Of a DNA stretch of 62,149 bases, positions 15,065 through 24,203 are shown in pieces. The notes below the pieces were generated by a model, which was not told the origin of the DNA, did no database searches, and saw nothing but the letters and a program-made list of their open reading frames with translations. Both the position numbers and the translations under genes were made by a program. This DNA comes from Lachnospiraceae bacterium (GTDB taxonomy: Bacteria; Bacillota; Clostridia; Lachnospirales; Lachnospiraceae). The stretch's first letter is position 1; every line of letters starts with the position of its first letter. The stretch is taken from NCBI GenBank assembly GCA_011959105.1, contig BLLU01000025.1, positions 1 through 62,149 on the forward strand, given 5' to 3'.

Positions 15065-17232
15065 AGTTTTTCCTCGCAATCTACCCATACCATTTCCATG
15101 GGAGCCATGTCCAGATGCCGCAGGATTTTGCCGTTCACATACAGGTCGGTCTGCCTGGGCTCTCTGGCATTGTTGATCACCGCGATCTTCCCGGTCTTTT
15201 CAAAATAGGCCGCCTCCGTGTCCATATGGGTGACATAAAGTTTCCGCATCTCCTCTTCCCGATGGGCCGCAAAATACAGGGCCCGCAGCAAAATGCGGCA
15301 ATTCTGGGGAGAATAGGGCAAGCCAGTGAAATAGACGCTCCGTCCCCTGCCATACTCGTTTACAATCAGGCGGCAGTATTTTCCATCCATATCCAGCACC
15401 TGGCAGTTCTCTCCCTGAGCGTAGACCCGGCTTTTACCTTCACCGAAGTCAATCTCGCCCGGCGTATCCTCAAGGATGAAATGGCTGCGGTTCTCCTGGT
15501 TATATTTGTCCGTACTCATGGAAAAGCCCAGTTCCCTGTCCGCTCCCAGCACATCGCTCAACTGGAAGTACCGGCCCTGATACTGGCAGGCGCTGGGCTC
15601 ACCCACGCCGATAAAGCCGCCGCCCTGGTCCACAAATTTACGGATGGCGCACACCACTTTCTCGTCCTTCCAGTTTTCCGCTCCGCTCCAGGAAGTGTAG
15701 GCGTCTCCGGCATTGATAAGTACCCTGATATCTGGGGCTATACCCTGCCTGATCTGATCGAAAGTCAAAAACTCCACATCCACCGGCATTCCGCTCAGGC
15801 ATTCGATCACTCCCACATAGGAATAAATTTCCCTGTACCACAGGGCATGGTGTACCTGGTTGGACATCCATCTCCTGATATTGCCCCAGCAGTTCAGAAT
15901 ACCCACCTTGAAAGGAGCCGTATAGGCCCTGGTTCCCTGCATATTCTCATGGATCTGCCGGAATTCCTCCACCACCCGGCCGATCTGGTCGATAAAGCCC
16001 GGCCACTCCGATGCCAGCTTCAGATAACCGCCGTATCCGATCCGATCCAGCGGGGAGCGCAGAATAGCCCTTCTGGCCTTGAGCCAGTTGTCCTGGGCCT
16101 CCCCGATGGGATCTCCCCCTTCCGTAAACACATCCGGGAAGAAATAGGGCAGCAGACGGCCTTCTCTGTATTGGACTCCCTTTATATCCGAAATCATCCG
16201 CAGAGTCACCCCGTCTCCCACGGAACCCACCACGGCATCCAGGCCGATGCTGTCAAAATATTTTCCATAGGGCTCCGTGCCGATCCAGTGATCCCCCAGG
16301 AACATCATGGCTTCCTTGCCGTAACCATGCACAATGTCCACCAGTTCTTTGGCCAGCTTACACACTTCGATCTGCTGGAACTCCATGAAATCCCGGAACT
16401 CTTTGGAGGGCACCCGGAAAATGGAATTATGATAGCCCTGATCCACGATATACTCGGGACGGAAAGGATACCCCGCCCATTTTTCAAACTGCTCCAGAAT
16501 ATAGGGACTGACGCTGGCGCTGTAGCCAAACCACTCCACAAATTTTTCCCGCTTCTGGTCGTCAAAGGTCAGGGTGAACTGGTGAAAAAAGGTGGTAAAA
16601 CGCACCACATCCACATGGGGATTCTCCTGGCACCATTTCCGCAATTTCTCTTTGACATAAGCCTGGGTCTTGGGCTGGCGCACATCAAAGGTAAGCTGAT
16701 GGGGCGCGTCCTTCCAGTCGTTGGTGATAAAATTGTACATATGTACCGGATCCCAGATCAGAAAAGCCAGGAAACTCACCGTATACTGGTGATAGGGAAC
16801 AGTCCGGATCACCACTTCCCCGGATTCCTCCTCATATTCCCACTGATCCACAGACACCACTTCTCCCGTGGTTCTGTCCACCACCTCCCACCAACGCTTG
16901 GGGGAGTCAATGGTATTCACCTTCAGCTGCTGGGTGTGGAAACCCTTCATAAGTTCTATTCGAAGCTCGCTGCCCCTGGCCGTCACCCGGTCGCTGATCA
17001 GGTACTCCTGTTGGATTTCCTCCGGATTTTTCATAGCCCAGTCATTGTCTTTTCTGGTAGTATAGTAAGTGGCGTAAATCTTTGCGTCCTGGCTTAAAAG
17101 TTCCTCCGGCATGGTTGTGCCGTCGCAGTCCCGCAAAGCGTCCGCCCCCAGCAGATTCTTTAAACGTATGGTCTCTTCCACCATATCCACATCGGTGGGC
17201 AAGGTCAGTCTGCCCTTATTCTCCATATTCAT
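15061..17232 (-). CDS. GH112 galacto-N-biose/lacto-N-biose phosphorylase
   Basis: 1,3-beta-galactosyl-N-acetylhexosamine phosphorylase: it splits galacto-N-biose (mucin core) or lacto-N-biose (milk glycans) with phosphate to galactose 1-phosphate and the N-acetylhexosamine. About 723 residues, the family's normal size, and GH112-like throughout (GRLTLPTDVD near the N-terminus; FLGDHWIGTEPYG in the TIM-barrel part, where an acidic catalytic residue is expected; ILNCWGNIRRWMSN; GEPSACQYQGRYFQL). It has no signal peptide, so it acts in the cytoplasm after uptake. In-frame ATGs at 17244, 17232 and 17226 are all possible; 17232 follows GGGAG and fits the family length. Variants prefer GNB, LNB or other beta-galactosides; by eye I cannot assign which. 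Confidence 0.95.
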   Translation of the reverse strand: MNMENKGRLTLPTDVDMVEETIRLKNLLGADALRDCDGTTMPEELLSQDAKIYATYYTTRKDNDWAMKNPEEIQQEYLISDRVTARGSELRIELMKGFHTQQLKVNTIDSPKRWWEVVDRTTGEVVSVDQWEYEEESGEVVIRTVPYHQYTVSFLAFLIWDPVHMYNFITNDWKDAPHQLTFDVRQPKTQAYVKEKLRKWCQENPHVDVVRFTTFFHQFTLTFDDQKREKFVEWFGYSASVSPYILEQFEKWAGYPFRPEYIVDQGYHNSIFRVPSKEFRDFMEFQQIEVCKLAKELVDIVHGYGKEAMMFLGDHWIGTEPYGKYFDSIGLDAVVGSVGDGVTLRMISDIKGVQYREGRLLPYFFPDVFTEGGDPIGEAQDNWLKARRAILRSPLDRIGYGGYLKLASEWPGFIDQIGRVVEEFRQIHENMQGTRAYTAPFKVGILNCWGNIRRWMSNQVHHALWYREIYSYVGVIECLSGMPVDVEFLTFDQIRQGIAPDIRVLINAGDAYTSWSGAENWKDEKVVCAIRKFVDQGGGFIGVGEPSACQYQGRYFQLSDVLGADRELGFSMSTDKYNQENRSHFILEDTPGEIDFGEGKSRVYAQGENCQVLDMDGKYCRLIVNEYGRGRSVYFTGLPYSPQNCRILLRALYFAAHREEEMRKLYVTHMDTEAAYFEKTGKIAVINNAREPRQTDLYVNGKILRHLDMAPMEMVWVDCEEKL

Positions 17233-17286
17233 TCCCACTCCCATCCGCCTGCTCCCCGCAGGCAATCAACCAGTTATAATAAAGTG

Positions 17287-17451
17287 TCATTGAAACTTCC
17301 GATTATATAAGTATAGGAGAAGCAATATCCCTGCCAGACCCACCAGCATGATGGACAGCCCGGCCGGTCCGATCATGCGCTGCCCGATCATCACCAGGGC
17401 CACACTGACTATAAAAACCGCTGCGGAAAGCAATCTGGTTATCCATTTCAT
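17287..17451 (-). CDS. 54-residue membrane peptide in sugar ABC operon (DUF6903-like)
   Basis: A short gene between the permease and the GH112 gene. It has AAAGGAGG ahead of ATG 17451 and encodes 54 residues with two hydrophobic stretches: about 5-21 (TRLLSAAVFIVSVALVM) and about 29-48 (GLSIMLVGLAGILLLLYLY). They are separated by IGQRMIGP, and the end is basic (NRKFQ). From memory the pattern IGQ..IG..GL..MLVGLAG...LLY.YN resembles small proteins named DUF6903 found in clostridial sugar-transporter operons; I could not check this. The start is 13 bases downstream of the permease stop. A role as an accessory of the permease complex is inference from position alone. Confidence 0.8.
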   Translation of the reverse strand: MKWITRLLSAAVFIVSVALVMIGQRMIGPAGLSIMLVGLAGILLLLYLYNRKFQ

Positions 17452-17464
17452 ATGAATTCCTCCT

Positions 17465-18346
17465 TTACCCCTTTAATCCGCCAAGGCTCATACCCTGGGT
17501 CAGCTTTTTCTGTACCATAATGTACAGGATCAGCGTGGGCAGCATTACAATGACCAGTCCTGCGTACAGCTGCCCGTAGTTGGCCGCCGCCTTCTGAGCC
17601 TGCATCAGCTGCATGAGGCCCACAGGAAGCGTTTTTGCATCCGAGGTGAGCAGGGTCATGGAGATGATGTATTCATTCCAGAAGGACAGGAAATTAAACA
17701 AAATCACGGTGATAATACTGGGCAGCGCCATGGGCATCATGATCCGGATCATGGTCCGGAAATAGCCGCTGCCGTCCACATAGGCCGCCTCCTCGTAATC
17801 CTTTGGAATGGTGACAAAGAAGCCGGACAGCAGGTATATGGTAAAGGGAAGCGCCGTGGACGCATACACCAGGGCCACCACAAAGAGATTGTTCAGGAAA
17901 AAGCCGGAACCTCCCAAGTTTCTCAGCAGTTTGTCCGCATCCACGAACATCAGGAAAATGGGCACCACAATATAGTTCACATTGATGAACAGGCCTCCCA
18001 TGAACATCACATTGATCAGCTTACTGCCCCGGAAGCGGTATCTCGCCAGCACATAGGCCGCCGGCAGCGCCACCACCAGCAATATGGCCAGCGCCAACGC
18101 GGTCACCAGCACCGAATTCAGAAAGTACTCTCCCATCTTGGCCTTCTGGAAAGCGTCGATAAAATTCTGAAAATAAAAGCCCTTGGGCATGGTCCAGGGA
18201 TTCCCATAGAACTCGGAGTTTTCCTTGACGGACGCCAGGAATACCCAGGCCACGGGCACCACAATGCTGACGGCCAGCGTCAGCAAAGCCACATAAATGA
18301 ACAGCCTGTATAAGGTGTTGAAGCTCATTTCTTTTTTCTTTTTCAT
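17465..18346 (-). CDS. Carbohydrate ABC transporter permease (MalG type)
   Basis: A 293-residue inner-membrane permease with six predicted helices and the EAA loop typical of binding-protein-dependent permeases (EEAAYVDGSGYFRTMIRIMMP, about residues 188-208). C-terminal GGLKG fits CUT1 MalG-like permeases. It lies 12 bases downstream of the MalF-type partner and has GGGGGGAG before the ATG. With the partner it should form the channel for the disaccharide used by the GH112 enzyme. No ATPase gene is present; CUT1 systems in Clostridia often share a distant MsmK-like ATPase. Confidence 0.93.
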   Translation of the reverse strand: MKKKKEMSFNTLYRLFIYVALLTLAVSIVVPVAWVFLASVKENSEFYGNPWTMPKGFYFQNFIDAFQKAKMGEYFLNSVLVTALALAILLVVALPAAYVLARYRFRGSKLINVMFMGGLFINVNYIVVPIFLMFVDADKLLRNLGGSGFFLNNLFVVALVYASTALPFTIYLLSGFFVTIPKDYEEAAYVDGSGYFRTMIRIMMPMALPSIITVILFNFLSFWNEYIISMTLLTSDAKTLPVGLMQLMQAQKAAANYGQLYAGLVIVMLPTLILYIMVQKKLTQGMSLGGLKG

Positions 18347-18358
18347 TATACTCCCCCC

Positions 18359-19252
18359 TTAAAACTCCAAAGGCTCCCTCTTGGTGACAAAGTTAATCAG
18401 TGCCGACAGGCCGAAGGAGAACAGGAATACCACCACTCCCACTGCCATGCCATACCCATAAGAAGAATTGGTATACGCCTGTTTATACATATAACTCAGG
18501 AAAACTTCCGTAGCCCCGTCCGGACCGCCGCCGGTCAGCGCCTTGACGAACAGAAAACTCAAGTTGATGGAACTGATCACGAAAAAGGTCAGGGTCGTCC
18601 TGACATTGGTCCAGATCAGCGGCAGGGTGATGGAAAAGAACTGCTGGACCCTCCCCGCCCCCTCCAGGTTCGCCGACTCATAGAGGCTCTCTGGCACGCT
18701 GGCCATGCTGGCCATATACATGACCATGTAGTAGCCGATGGCCTGCCAGATCATGGCAATGGCCAGACTGTAGATCACCAGCTTCTGTTCCCCCAGCCAG
18801 AGGATGGGAGGCTTGCCGTTCCCCCGGAAGATACCGATTATGCTGTTCAGCAGCCCGTTGTTTGGATCATAGATGGCCGAGAAAATGGCCGAAATCACCA
18901 CCACGGACAGGATGTTGGGAATGTAAAACACAATCCGATAAAAATTTTGGCCCTTGATCTTCTCTCTGGAAAGAATGGCCGCGAACACCAGCGCGAACGC
19001 CATGGTAACGATGGTGACGCAAATAATCAGGAGGATGGTATTCTGGAAGGAGCGGAAAAAGTTCATATCCTCCATGAGTATCTTGAAATTGTTAAGTCCC
19101 ACAAAGGTCTTATTGTTGGAATAGCCTCCCCACTTATACAGCGACATCTTAAACACATTGATGGTGGGGATCAGCATGAAAATGATAAACAGTATGACCG
19201 CCGGTGTCACGCAAACCCCGATAAAAACGCTTCTCGCTCTGCCCCTTTTCAT
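18359..19252 (-). CDS. Carbohydrate ABC transporter permease (MalF type)
   Basis: A 297-residue permease with six predicted helices, start MKRGRARSVFIGVCVTPAVI, and EAA loop ESANLEGAGRVQQFFSITLP. It is typical of CUT1 MalF/UgpA-type subunits. AGGAGG lies seven bases before the ATG. It follows the binding-protein gene after a 60-base gap that holds a terminator-like hairpin, so the permeases are probably made in smaller amounts than the binding protein. Confidence 0.93.
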   Translation of the reverse strand: MKRGRARSVFIGVCVTPAVILFIIFMLIPTINVFKMSLYKWGGYSNNKTFVGLNNFKILMEDMNFFRSFQNTILLIICVTIVTMAFALVFAAILSREKIKGQNFYRIVFYIPNILSVVVISAIFSAIYDPNNGLLNSIIGIFRGNGKPPILWLGEQKLVIYSLAIAMIWQAIGYYMVMYMASMASVPESLYESANLEGAGRVQQFFSITLPLIWTNVRTTLTFFVISSINLSFLFVKALTGGGPDGATEVFLSYMYKQAYTNSSYGYGMAVGVVVFLFSFGLSALINFVTKREPLEF

Positions 19253-19264
19253 TTATACCTCCTT

Positions 19265-19301
19265 AATAAAAGTGCTCCAAAGGCAGAAGCCTCCGGAGCA
19301 C
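19265..19301 (-). terminator. Intra-operon hairpin between binding protein and permease
   Basis: On the minus strand GTGCTCC (19301-19295) pairs with GGAGCAC (19278-19272), with a further GGC/GCC pair inside, followed by TTTTATT. It is probably a partial terminator or a 3-prime stabiliser that lowers permease expression relative to the binding protein. Confidence 0.6.
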
Positions 19302-19312
19302 CCTTCTGGCAC

Positions 19313-20644
19313 TTATTCCATTGCCGCTCTCAGTTTGTCGCTTACTTCTTCAACGGCTGCCTGCCACTGAGCTACAGTCTTATCTCCGCTCACGATGCTG
19401 TTGACGGTCCCACACAGGGTGTCCAGCATATTGACGCCCTCCACCGGGGCTGTGGCGGCAAAACCGCCCATAACTGCGGTGGCACCATTGTCGTAGATGC
19501 TGTAGAACATCTTGTTATCGCCTTCCAGATAATCGCTCACGCCTTTAACGGGCTGGATTGCGGTGGCTTTGGCAAAAATCTTGGCCGCCTCATCAGAGTA
19601 CATATAAGCCACGAACTCCTTGGCCAGATCCTGATTCTTGGCCGCAGAGGGAATCCACATCTGCTCAAACCAGCAGAAAGAGCAGCCGGCTCCGCCTTCG
19701 TTTACTGCAGGGATGGCCATAAAGCCCCACTCAAATCCTTCCGCCCTGGGCGCTTCTGCCATCTCTCCGGGCAGCCAGGTACCGTTGGGACAGAAGATTG
19801 CCTTATTGTCCAGAATCAGCTGCTGATTCTTGGTAAAGTTGTCGTTGTTGGCATTGGCCACGGTGGTGCTCTCCGTATATCTGCCCAACTGCTCGATCAG
19901 ATTGAATACTTTGGAAGCGTTCTCACTCTCCCAGATGCCGTCCTCATAGGTCATGCAGCTGTTGAAGAACTCGGGACCGCCTGCGGAGGACAGGGTGGCG
20001 TATGTAAATGCGTCAAAATATCCCGTGGTGGGGTAGGTGAACAATGCGATACCCTCAGCCGCCGCCTTGTCGCCCAGCGCCCACATCTGTTCCCAGGTGG
20101 TGGGTACTTCCCAGCCTTTCTCCTTGAACAGGCCCGCGTTGTAGAACAGGCCGCAGGGGCTGTAGAACATGGGTGCGTAGTAAGTTACGCCATCCCCGTA
20201 GGGATTGGTGGCCAAAGTGTCCAAAAATCCGGGAATGATCTTATCCTTTACCTTCACATTTTCACCGGGCACATTCATCTCAAGTACATCTGTCAGGGGA
20301 AGCAGTGCGTTCTCCTTGGTCAGAGTCTCGGTCAGGGCCGCCTCGCGCCCCGTGGCAAGATGCACCACATCGGGATAGTCGCCTGCCTTCATGCTGGGGC
20401 TGATCACATCCTCCAGCTTCTTGTCAACAGTGAGTTCCACGGTCACGCCGGGATGAGAAGCCTCAAACGCAGCCACCACCTCCGACCACATTTCCGCGCC
20501 GTATCCGCCCTCGAAAGCTGCCACCTTCAGTACCTGTTCTCCTCCTCCTGAAGCGGGCTTGTCGCCATTATTGCCGCACCCTGCCAGCAGGGAAGCTGCC
20601 ATGGCTGTCACCAGTAAAGCCGAAATTACCTTTTTCTTTTTCAT
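19313..20644 (-). CDS. Extracellular sugar-binding lipoprotein of the GNB/LNB operon
   Basis: A 443-residue family 1 solute-binding protein. Its signal peptide ends in the lipobox LLAGC (cysteine 23). Body motifs include YGAEMWSEVVAAFEASHPGV and DYPDVVHLATGREAALTETL, common in carbohydrate-binding proteins, and KNQDLAKEFVAYMYSDEAAK. It should deliver the substrate to the two permeases downstream. The start at 20644 is set by GGAGGGAG eight bases upstream and by the MKKKK signal peptide; an upstream ATG at 20722 would precede the signal. First gene of the operon. Ligand (galacto-N-biose, lacto-N-biose or a longer glycan) is inferred from the GH112 gene. Confidence 0.92.
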   Translation of the reverse strand: MKKKKVISALLVTAMAASLLAGCGNNGDKPASGGGEQVLKVAAFEGGYGAEMWSEVVAAFEASHPGVTVELTVDKKLEDVISPSMKAGDYPDVVHLATGREAALTETLTKENALLPLTDVLEMNVPGENVKVKDKIIPGFLDTLATNPYGDGVTYYAPMFYSPCGLFYNAGLFKEKGWEVPTTWEQMWALGDKAAAEGIALFTYPTTGYFDAFTYATLSSAGGPEFFNSCMTYEDGIWESENASKVFNLIEQLGRYTESTTVANANNDNFTKNQQLILDNKAIFCPNGTWLPGEMAEAPRAEGFEWGFMAIPAVNEGGAGCSFCWFEQMWIPSAAKNQDLAKEFVAYMYSDEAAKIFAKATAIQPVKGVSDYLEGDNKMFYSIYDNGATAVMGGFAATAPVEGVNMLDTLCGTVNSIVSGDKTVAQWQAAVEEVSDKLRAAME

Positions 20645-20732
20645 AATAACTCCCTCCATTTTTAAAGTTCCATCCGGCACAATTACCGTATGTATGGGTT
20701 GGACTCTGGAGCTGCCGTCCATCTGTATTTAC

Positions 20733-20761
20733 AGTATAAGAAAATACTAACTGATATTCAA
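20733..20761 (-). promoter_or_regulatory. Promoter of the GNB/LNB operon
   Basis: Minus strand TTGAAT (20761-20756), 17-base spacer, TATACT (20738-20733). It lies about 90 bases before the binding-protein ATG, in the 389-base divergent region shared with the AraC-family gene. The AT-rich DNA between this and the opposite promoter (about 20765-20965) is where regulator sites would be expected; I see no clear operator repeat. Confidence 0.75.
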
Positions 20762-20968
20762 CCTGTTTATTGCTTGGTATTTTATATATCTTGCTTTTGT
20801 GCAAGTTTTTGCGATATATTTAAAAAACTTTTTTGATATTGTAAAAATCAGACAGATATACAATTTATATTTTTGATTATATGTACATTTTATACCAAAA
20901 AGCAATTTTCGGATTTTTTTCTTTTTCGCCGATATTGTTTTTAGGTTTTTTGATCTCTTCTATGGTAA

Positions 20969-20997
20969 TAGACAAAATATATAAAATCTGCTATACT
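20969..20997 (+). promoter_or_regulatory. Promoter of the AraC-family gene
   Basis: Plus strand TAGACA (20969-20974), 17-base spacer, TATACT (20992-20997), about 37 bases before the chosen ATG. Confidence 0.7.
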
Positions 20998-21033
20998 GGG
21001 TCTGAAACAGACACCGCCTCGGAGGACCAGACT

Positions 21034-21906
21034 ATGGGAAATACAAGACATCGCATGGAGCACGACAAACCTTCCTTCTCTTACAGTTCCAAGCTCCTGT
21101 ACGTCACAACATCCAAATATGAAGGAGACTGGCAGAGCATTCTGCACTCTCACCCGTTCAGCGAACTGTTCTATGTGGTGGACGGCCACGGGACTTTTAT
21201 CGCGGAGGGTTCCGAATTCCCTGTATCCAAAAACGACATGGTCATTATCAACCCCCATGTGCAGCACACCGAAAAATCCCTGCACACCAAACCTCTGGAC
21301 TATATCGCCCTGGGAATCGAAGGTCTTACCTTCTCCTTCGAGGATATCGCCACCGCCCAGGACGGCCTCTCCATGCAGACCGCTTCCGGGGCGGTCTACA
21401 AATACAACATGCAAAGCGCCAATGTATATGCCTATCTGAATATCATGCTGGAAGAAATCTCCTCCAAGAAGGACAATTATGAGACTGTGTGCCAGAACCT
21501 GTTGGAGATCCTGCTGATCTGCATGCTGCGCAATGACCATCTGTCCATCGTGCCCAGGGATCAAAAACTCCTGAACCGGGAATGCGCCCAGATCAAAAAT
21601 TATCTGGACGCAAACTATGCGGAGGATATCTCCCTGGATACCCTGGCCGCCCTCACTCATATGAACAAATATTACCTGGCCCACGCCTTTGCCAAATACA
21701 CGGGTTTGTCCCCCATCAACTACCTTCTGCAGAAAAGAATCCAGGAGGCAAAATCCCTGCTGGAGTCCACTACCTGTTCCATCGCTGAGATTTCCAACAT
21801 ACTGGGCTTCTCTTCCCAGTCCTACTTCTCCCAGGCTTTCAAAAAAGCCACGGGAAAGACGCCGGTGCAGTACCGCAGTGAATACGCGAACCGGCAGAAA
21901 CGCTAG
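21034..21906 (+). CDS. AraC-family regulator of the GNB/LNB operon
   Basis: A 290-residue activator. The N-terminal cupin-like sensor contains HSHPFSELFYVVDGHGTF. The C-terminal 100 residues have two helix-turn-helix units (ISLDTLAALTHMNKYYLAHA and SIAEISNILGFSSQSYFSQA) and the AraC signature ending FKKATGKTPVQYR. The start is set by CGGAGGA eight bases before ATG 21034; upstream in-frame codons would run through the promoter. It is transcribed away from the sugar operon from a shared 389-base region, the standard arrangement for a local regulator. That the sugar or a phosphorylated intermediate is the ligand is inference. Confidence 0.9.
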   Translation: MGNTRHRMEHDKPSFSYSSKLLYVTTSKYEGDWQSILHSHPFSELFYVVDGHGTFIAEGSEFPVSKNDMVIINPHVQHTEKSLHTKPLDYIALGIEGLTFSFEDIATAQDGLSMQTASGAVYKYNMQSANVYAYLNIMLEEISSKKDNYETVCQNLLEILLICMLRNDHLSIVPRDQKLLNRECAQIKNYLDANYAEDISLDTLAALTHMNKYYLAHAFAKYTGLSPINYLLQKRIQEAKSLLESTTCSIAEISNILGFSSQSYFSQAFKKATGKTPVQYRSEYANRQKR

Positions 21907-21924
21907 AACTACATACAGAGATAC

Positions 21925-21980
21925 AAAAAAAGGGAGTTGCCGTCCTCCGGAGAAAAATTCTCCCTCCTGCGGCAACTCCC
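21925..21980 (-). terminator. Terminator of the ilv operon
   Basis: GGGAGTTGCCG (21932-21942) and CGGCAACTCCC (21970-21980) form an 11-pair stem. On the minus strand it is followed by TTTTTTT (21931-21925). It starts 38 bases after the ilvC stop and could also block read-through from the convergent AraC gene. Confidence 0.9.
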
Positions 21981-22018
21981 TCCATATGATTCAAAATTCT
22001 ACTTCTTCAAAGCTGCGT

Positions 22019-23089
<1,071 letters not shown>

Positions 23090-23110
23090 CTAGAGCTAAC
23101 TTGTCCCGGT

Positions 23111-23617
23111 CTATTGGCTCTCCAGATGAATTACATTATCCATCCCCCTGCCCAGACCCGCGATGCCCGTTCTGGCCGATTCCAGAATCTCATAGCCGTC
23201 CAGCAGGTTCATAAACGCGTCAATCTTGGCCTGGTTGCCGGTGATCTCGATGATCAGGCTGTCCTTGGACACATCGATGATTTTGGCCCGGAAAATATCC
23301 GCCACGGCTATAATGCCCTGACGCTGCTGGGGATCCGCTTTCACCTTGATCAGAGCCAACTCCCGGTAGACGCTCTCCTCCGGCTTCAGTTCCCGGATGC
23401 TGCGCACATCCACCAGCTTGCCCACCTGCTTTTCGATCTGCTCCAGAATCTCATCATCGCCGTATGCCACAATGGTGATTCGTGTGAAACGGGGATCTGC
23501 CGTCACGCCCGCCGTAATGCTCTCAATATTATATCCCCTGCGGGAAAACAGGCCGGATATGCGGCTCAGCACGCCGGATGTATTATCTGTCAATAATTGG
23601 AATACTCTTTTCTGCAT
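23111..23617 (-). CDS. ilvN: Acetolactate synthase small subunit (second copy)
   Basis: A 168-residue regulatory subunit with an N-terminal ACT domain (VFQLLTDNTSGVLSRISGLF, then RGYNIESITAG) and the C-terminal ALS_ss domain (VYRELALIKVKADPQQRQ, RAKIIDVSKDSLIIEITG). It binds the catalytic subunit and gives valine feedback inhibition in known systems. CAGGAG six bases upstream sets the start at 23617. It follows a paralogue by 80 bases. Its sequence is closer to the standard bacterial IlvN/IlvH pattern than its neighbour, so it may be the conventional subunit. Confidence 0.93.
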   Translation of the reverse strand: MQKRVFQLLTDNTSGVLSRISGLFSRRGYNIESITAGVTADPRFTRITIVAYGDDEILEQIEKQVGKLVDVRSIRELKPEESVYRELALIKVKADPQQRQGIIAVADIFRAKIIDVSKDSLIIEITGNQAKIDAFMNLLDGYEILESARTGIAGLGRGMDNVIHLESQ

Positions 23618-23697
23618 GGTATACTCCTGTTCCGTCAAACTGAAACTTGCCTTATATTCGTTCTACATTTTAGCAAGATAAAGCGTGAATGTCAACC

Positions 23698-24189
23698 CTA
23701 ATCATCGTTCTCGCTGCATTTTGCCAGAGCCAGAGTCCCGGTGCGGGCCACCTCCGCAATGCTGATGGACTGCAGCATGGTCAGCAGCAGCTTGGTCCGG
23801 TCCGGGGTATCACAGATCTGGATCATCATAAAATGTTTGGACATGTCCACGATCTCAGCCCGCAAAATCTCGCAGATCTCCGTTATCTCCCGGCGGTTTC
23901 CCTTGTTGTGACGCACTTTCACCAGCATCAGTTCCCGGCTGACGCTCTGGCTCTCGTCAAATGTCTTGACCTTGATCACATCCAGTTTTTTGTTGAGCTG
24001 TTTCTCGATCTGCTCTATGGTGCGCGCATCCCCGCTGCTGACAATGGTCATGCAGGAAATCTCCGGATCGTCGGTCTCTCCCACCGTCAGGGAGTCAATA
24101 TTGAAACATCTTCTGGCAAAGAGCCCGGCCACCTTGCCCAGCACGCCGGAACGGTTCTCCACCAGAACGGAATAGATTCTTTTTCTCAT
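23698..24189 (-). CDS. Acetolactate synthase small subunit paralogue
   Basis: A 163-residue protein of the same ACT plus ALS_ss layout (IYSVLVENRSGVLGKVAGLF, RCFNIDSLTVGETDDPEISC, SRELMLVKVRHNKGNRREIT, MSKHFMMIQICD). It lies only 14 bases downstream of ilvB, tighter than the second copy. The two copies share the frame but differ at most surface positions, and this one carries several extra cysteines and methionines. Both could bind IlvB and respond to different amino acids, or one could serve another large subunit elsewhere. I see no loss of reading frame or of the ACT glycine motifs. Confidence 0.9.
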   Translation of the reverse strand: MRKRIYSVLVENRSGVLGKVAGLFARRCFNIDSLTVGETDDPEISCMTIVSSGDARTIEQIEKQLNKKLDVIKVKTFDESQSVSRELMLVKVRHNKGNRREITEICEILRAEIVDMSKHFMMIQICDTPDRTKLLLTMLQSISIAEVARTGTLALAKCSENDD

Positions 24190-24203
24190 AGCATCCGCCC
24201 CCT

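Noticed and set aside
15115..17097. Long plus-strand open frame (660 codons) over the GH112 gene
   Set aside because: It is antisense to a clear GH112 protein, has no ribosome site or recognisable domain, and arises from GC-biased codon use in the real gene.
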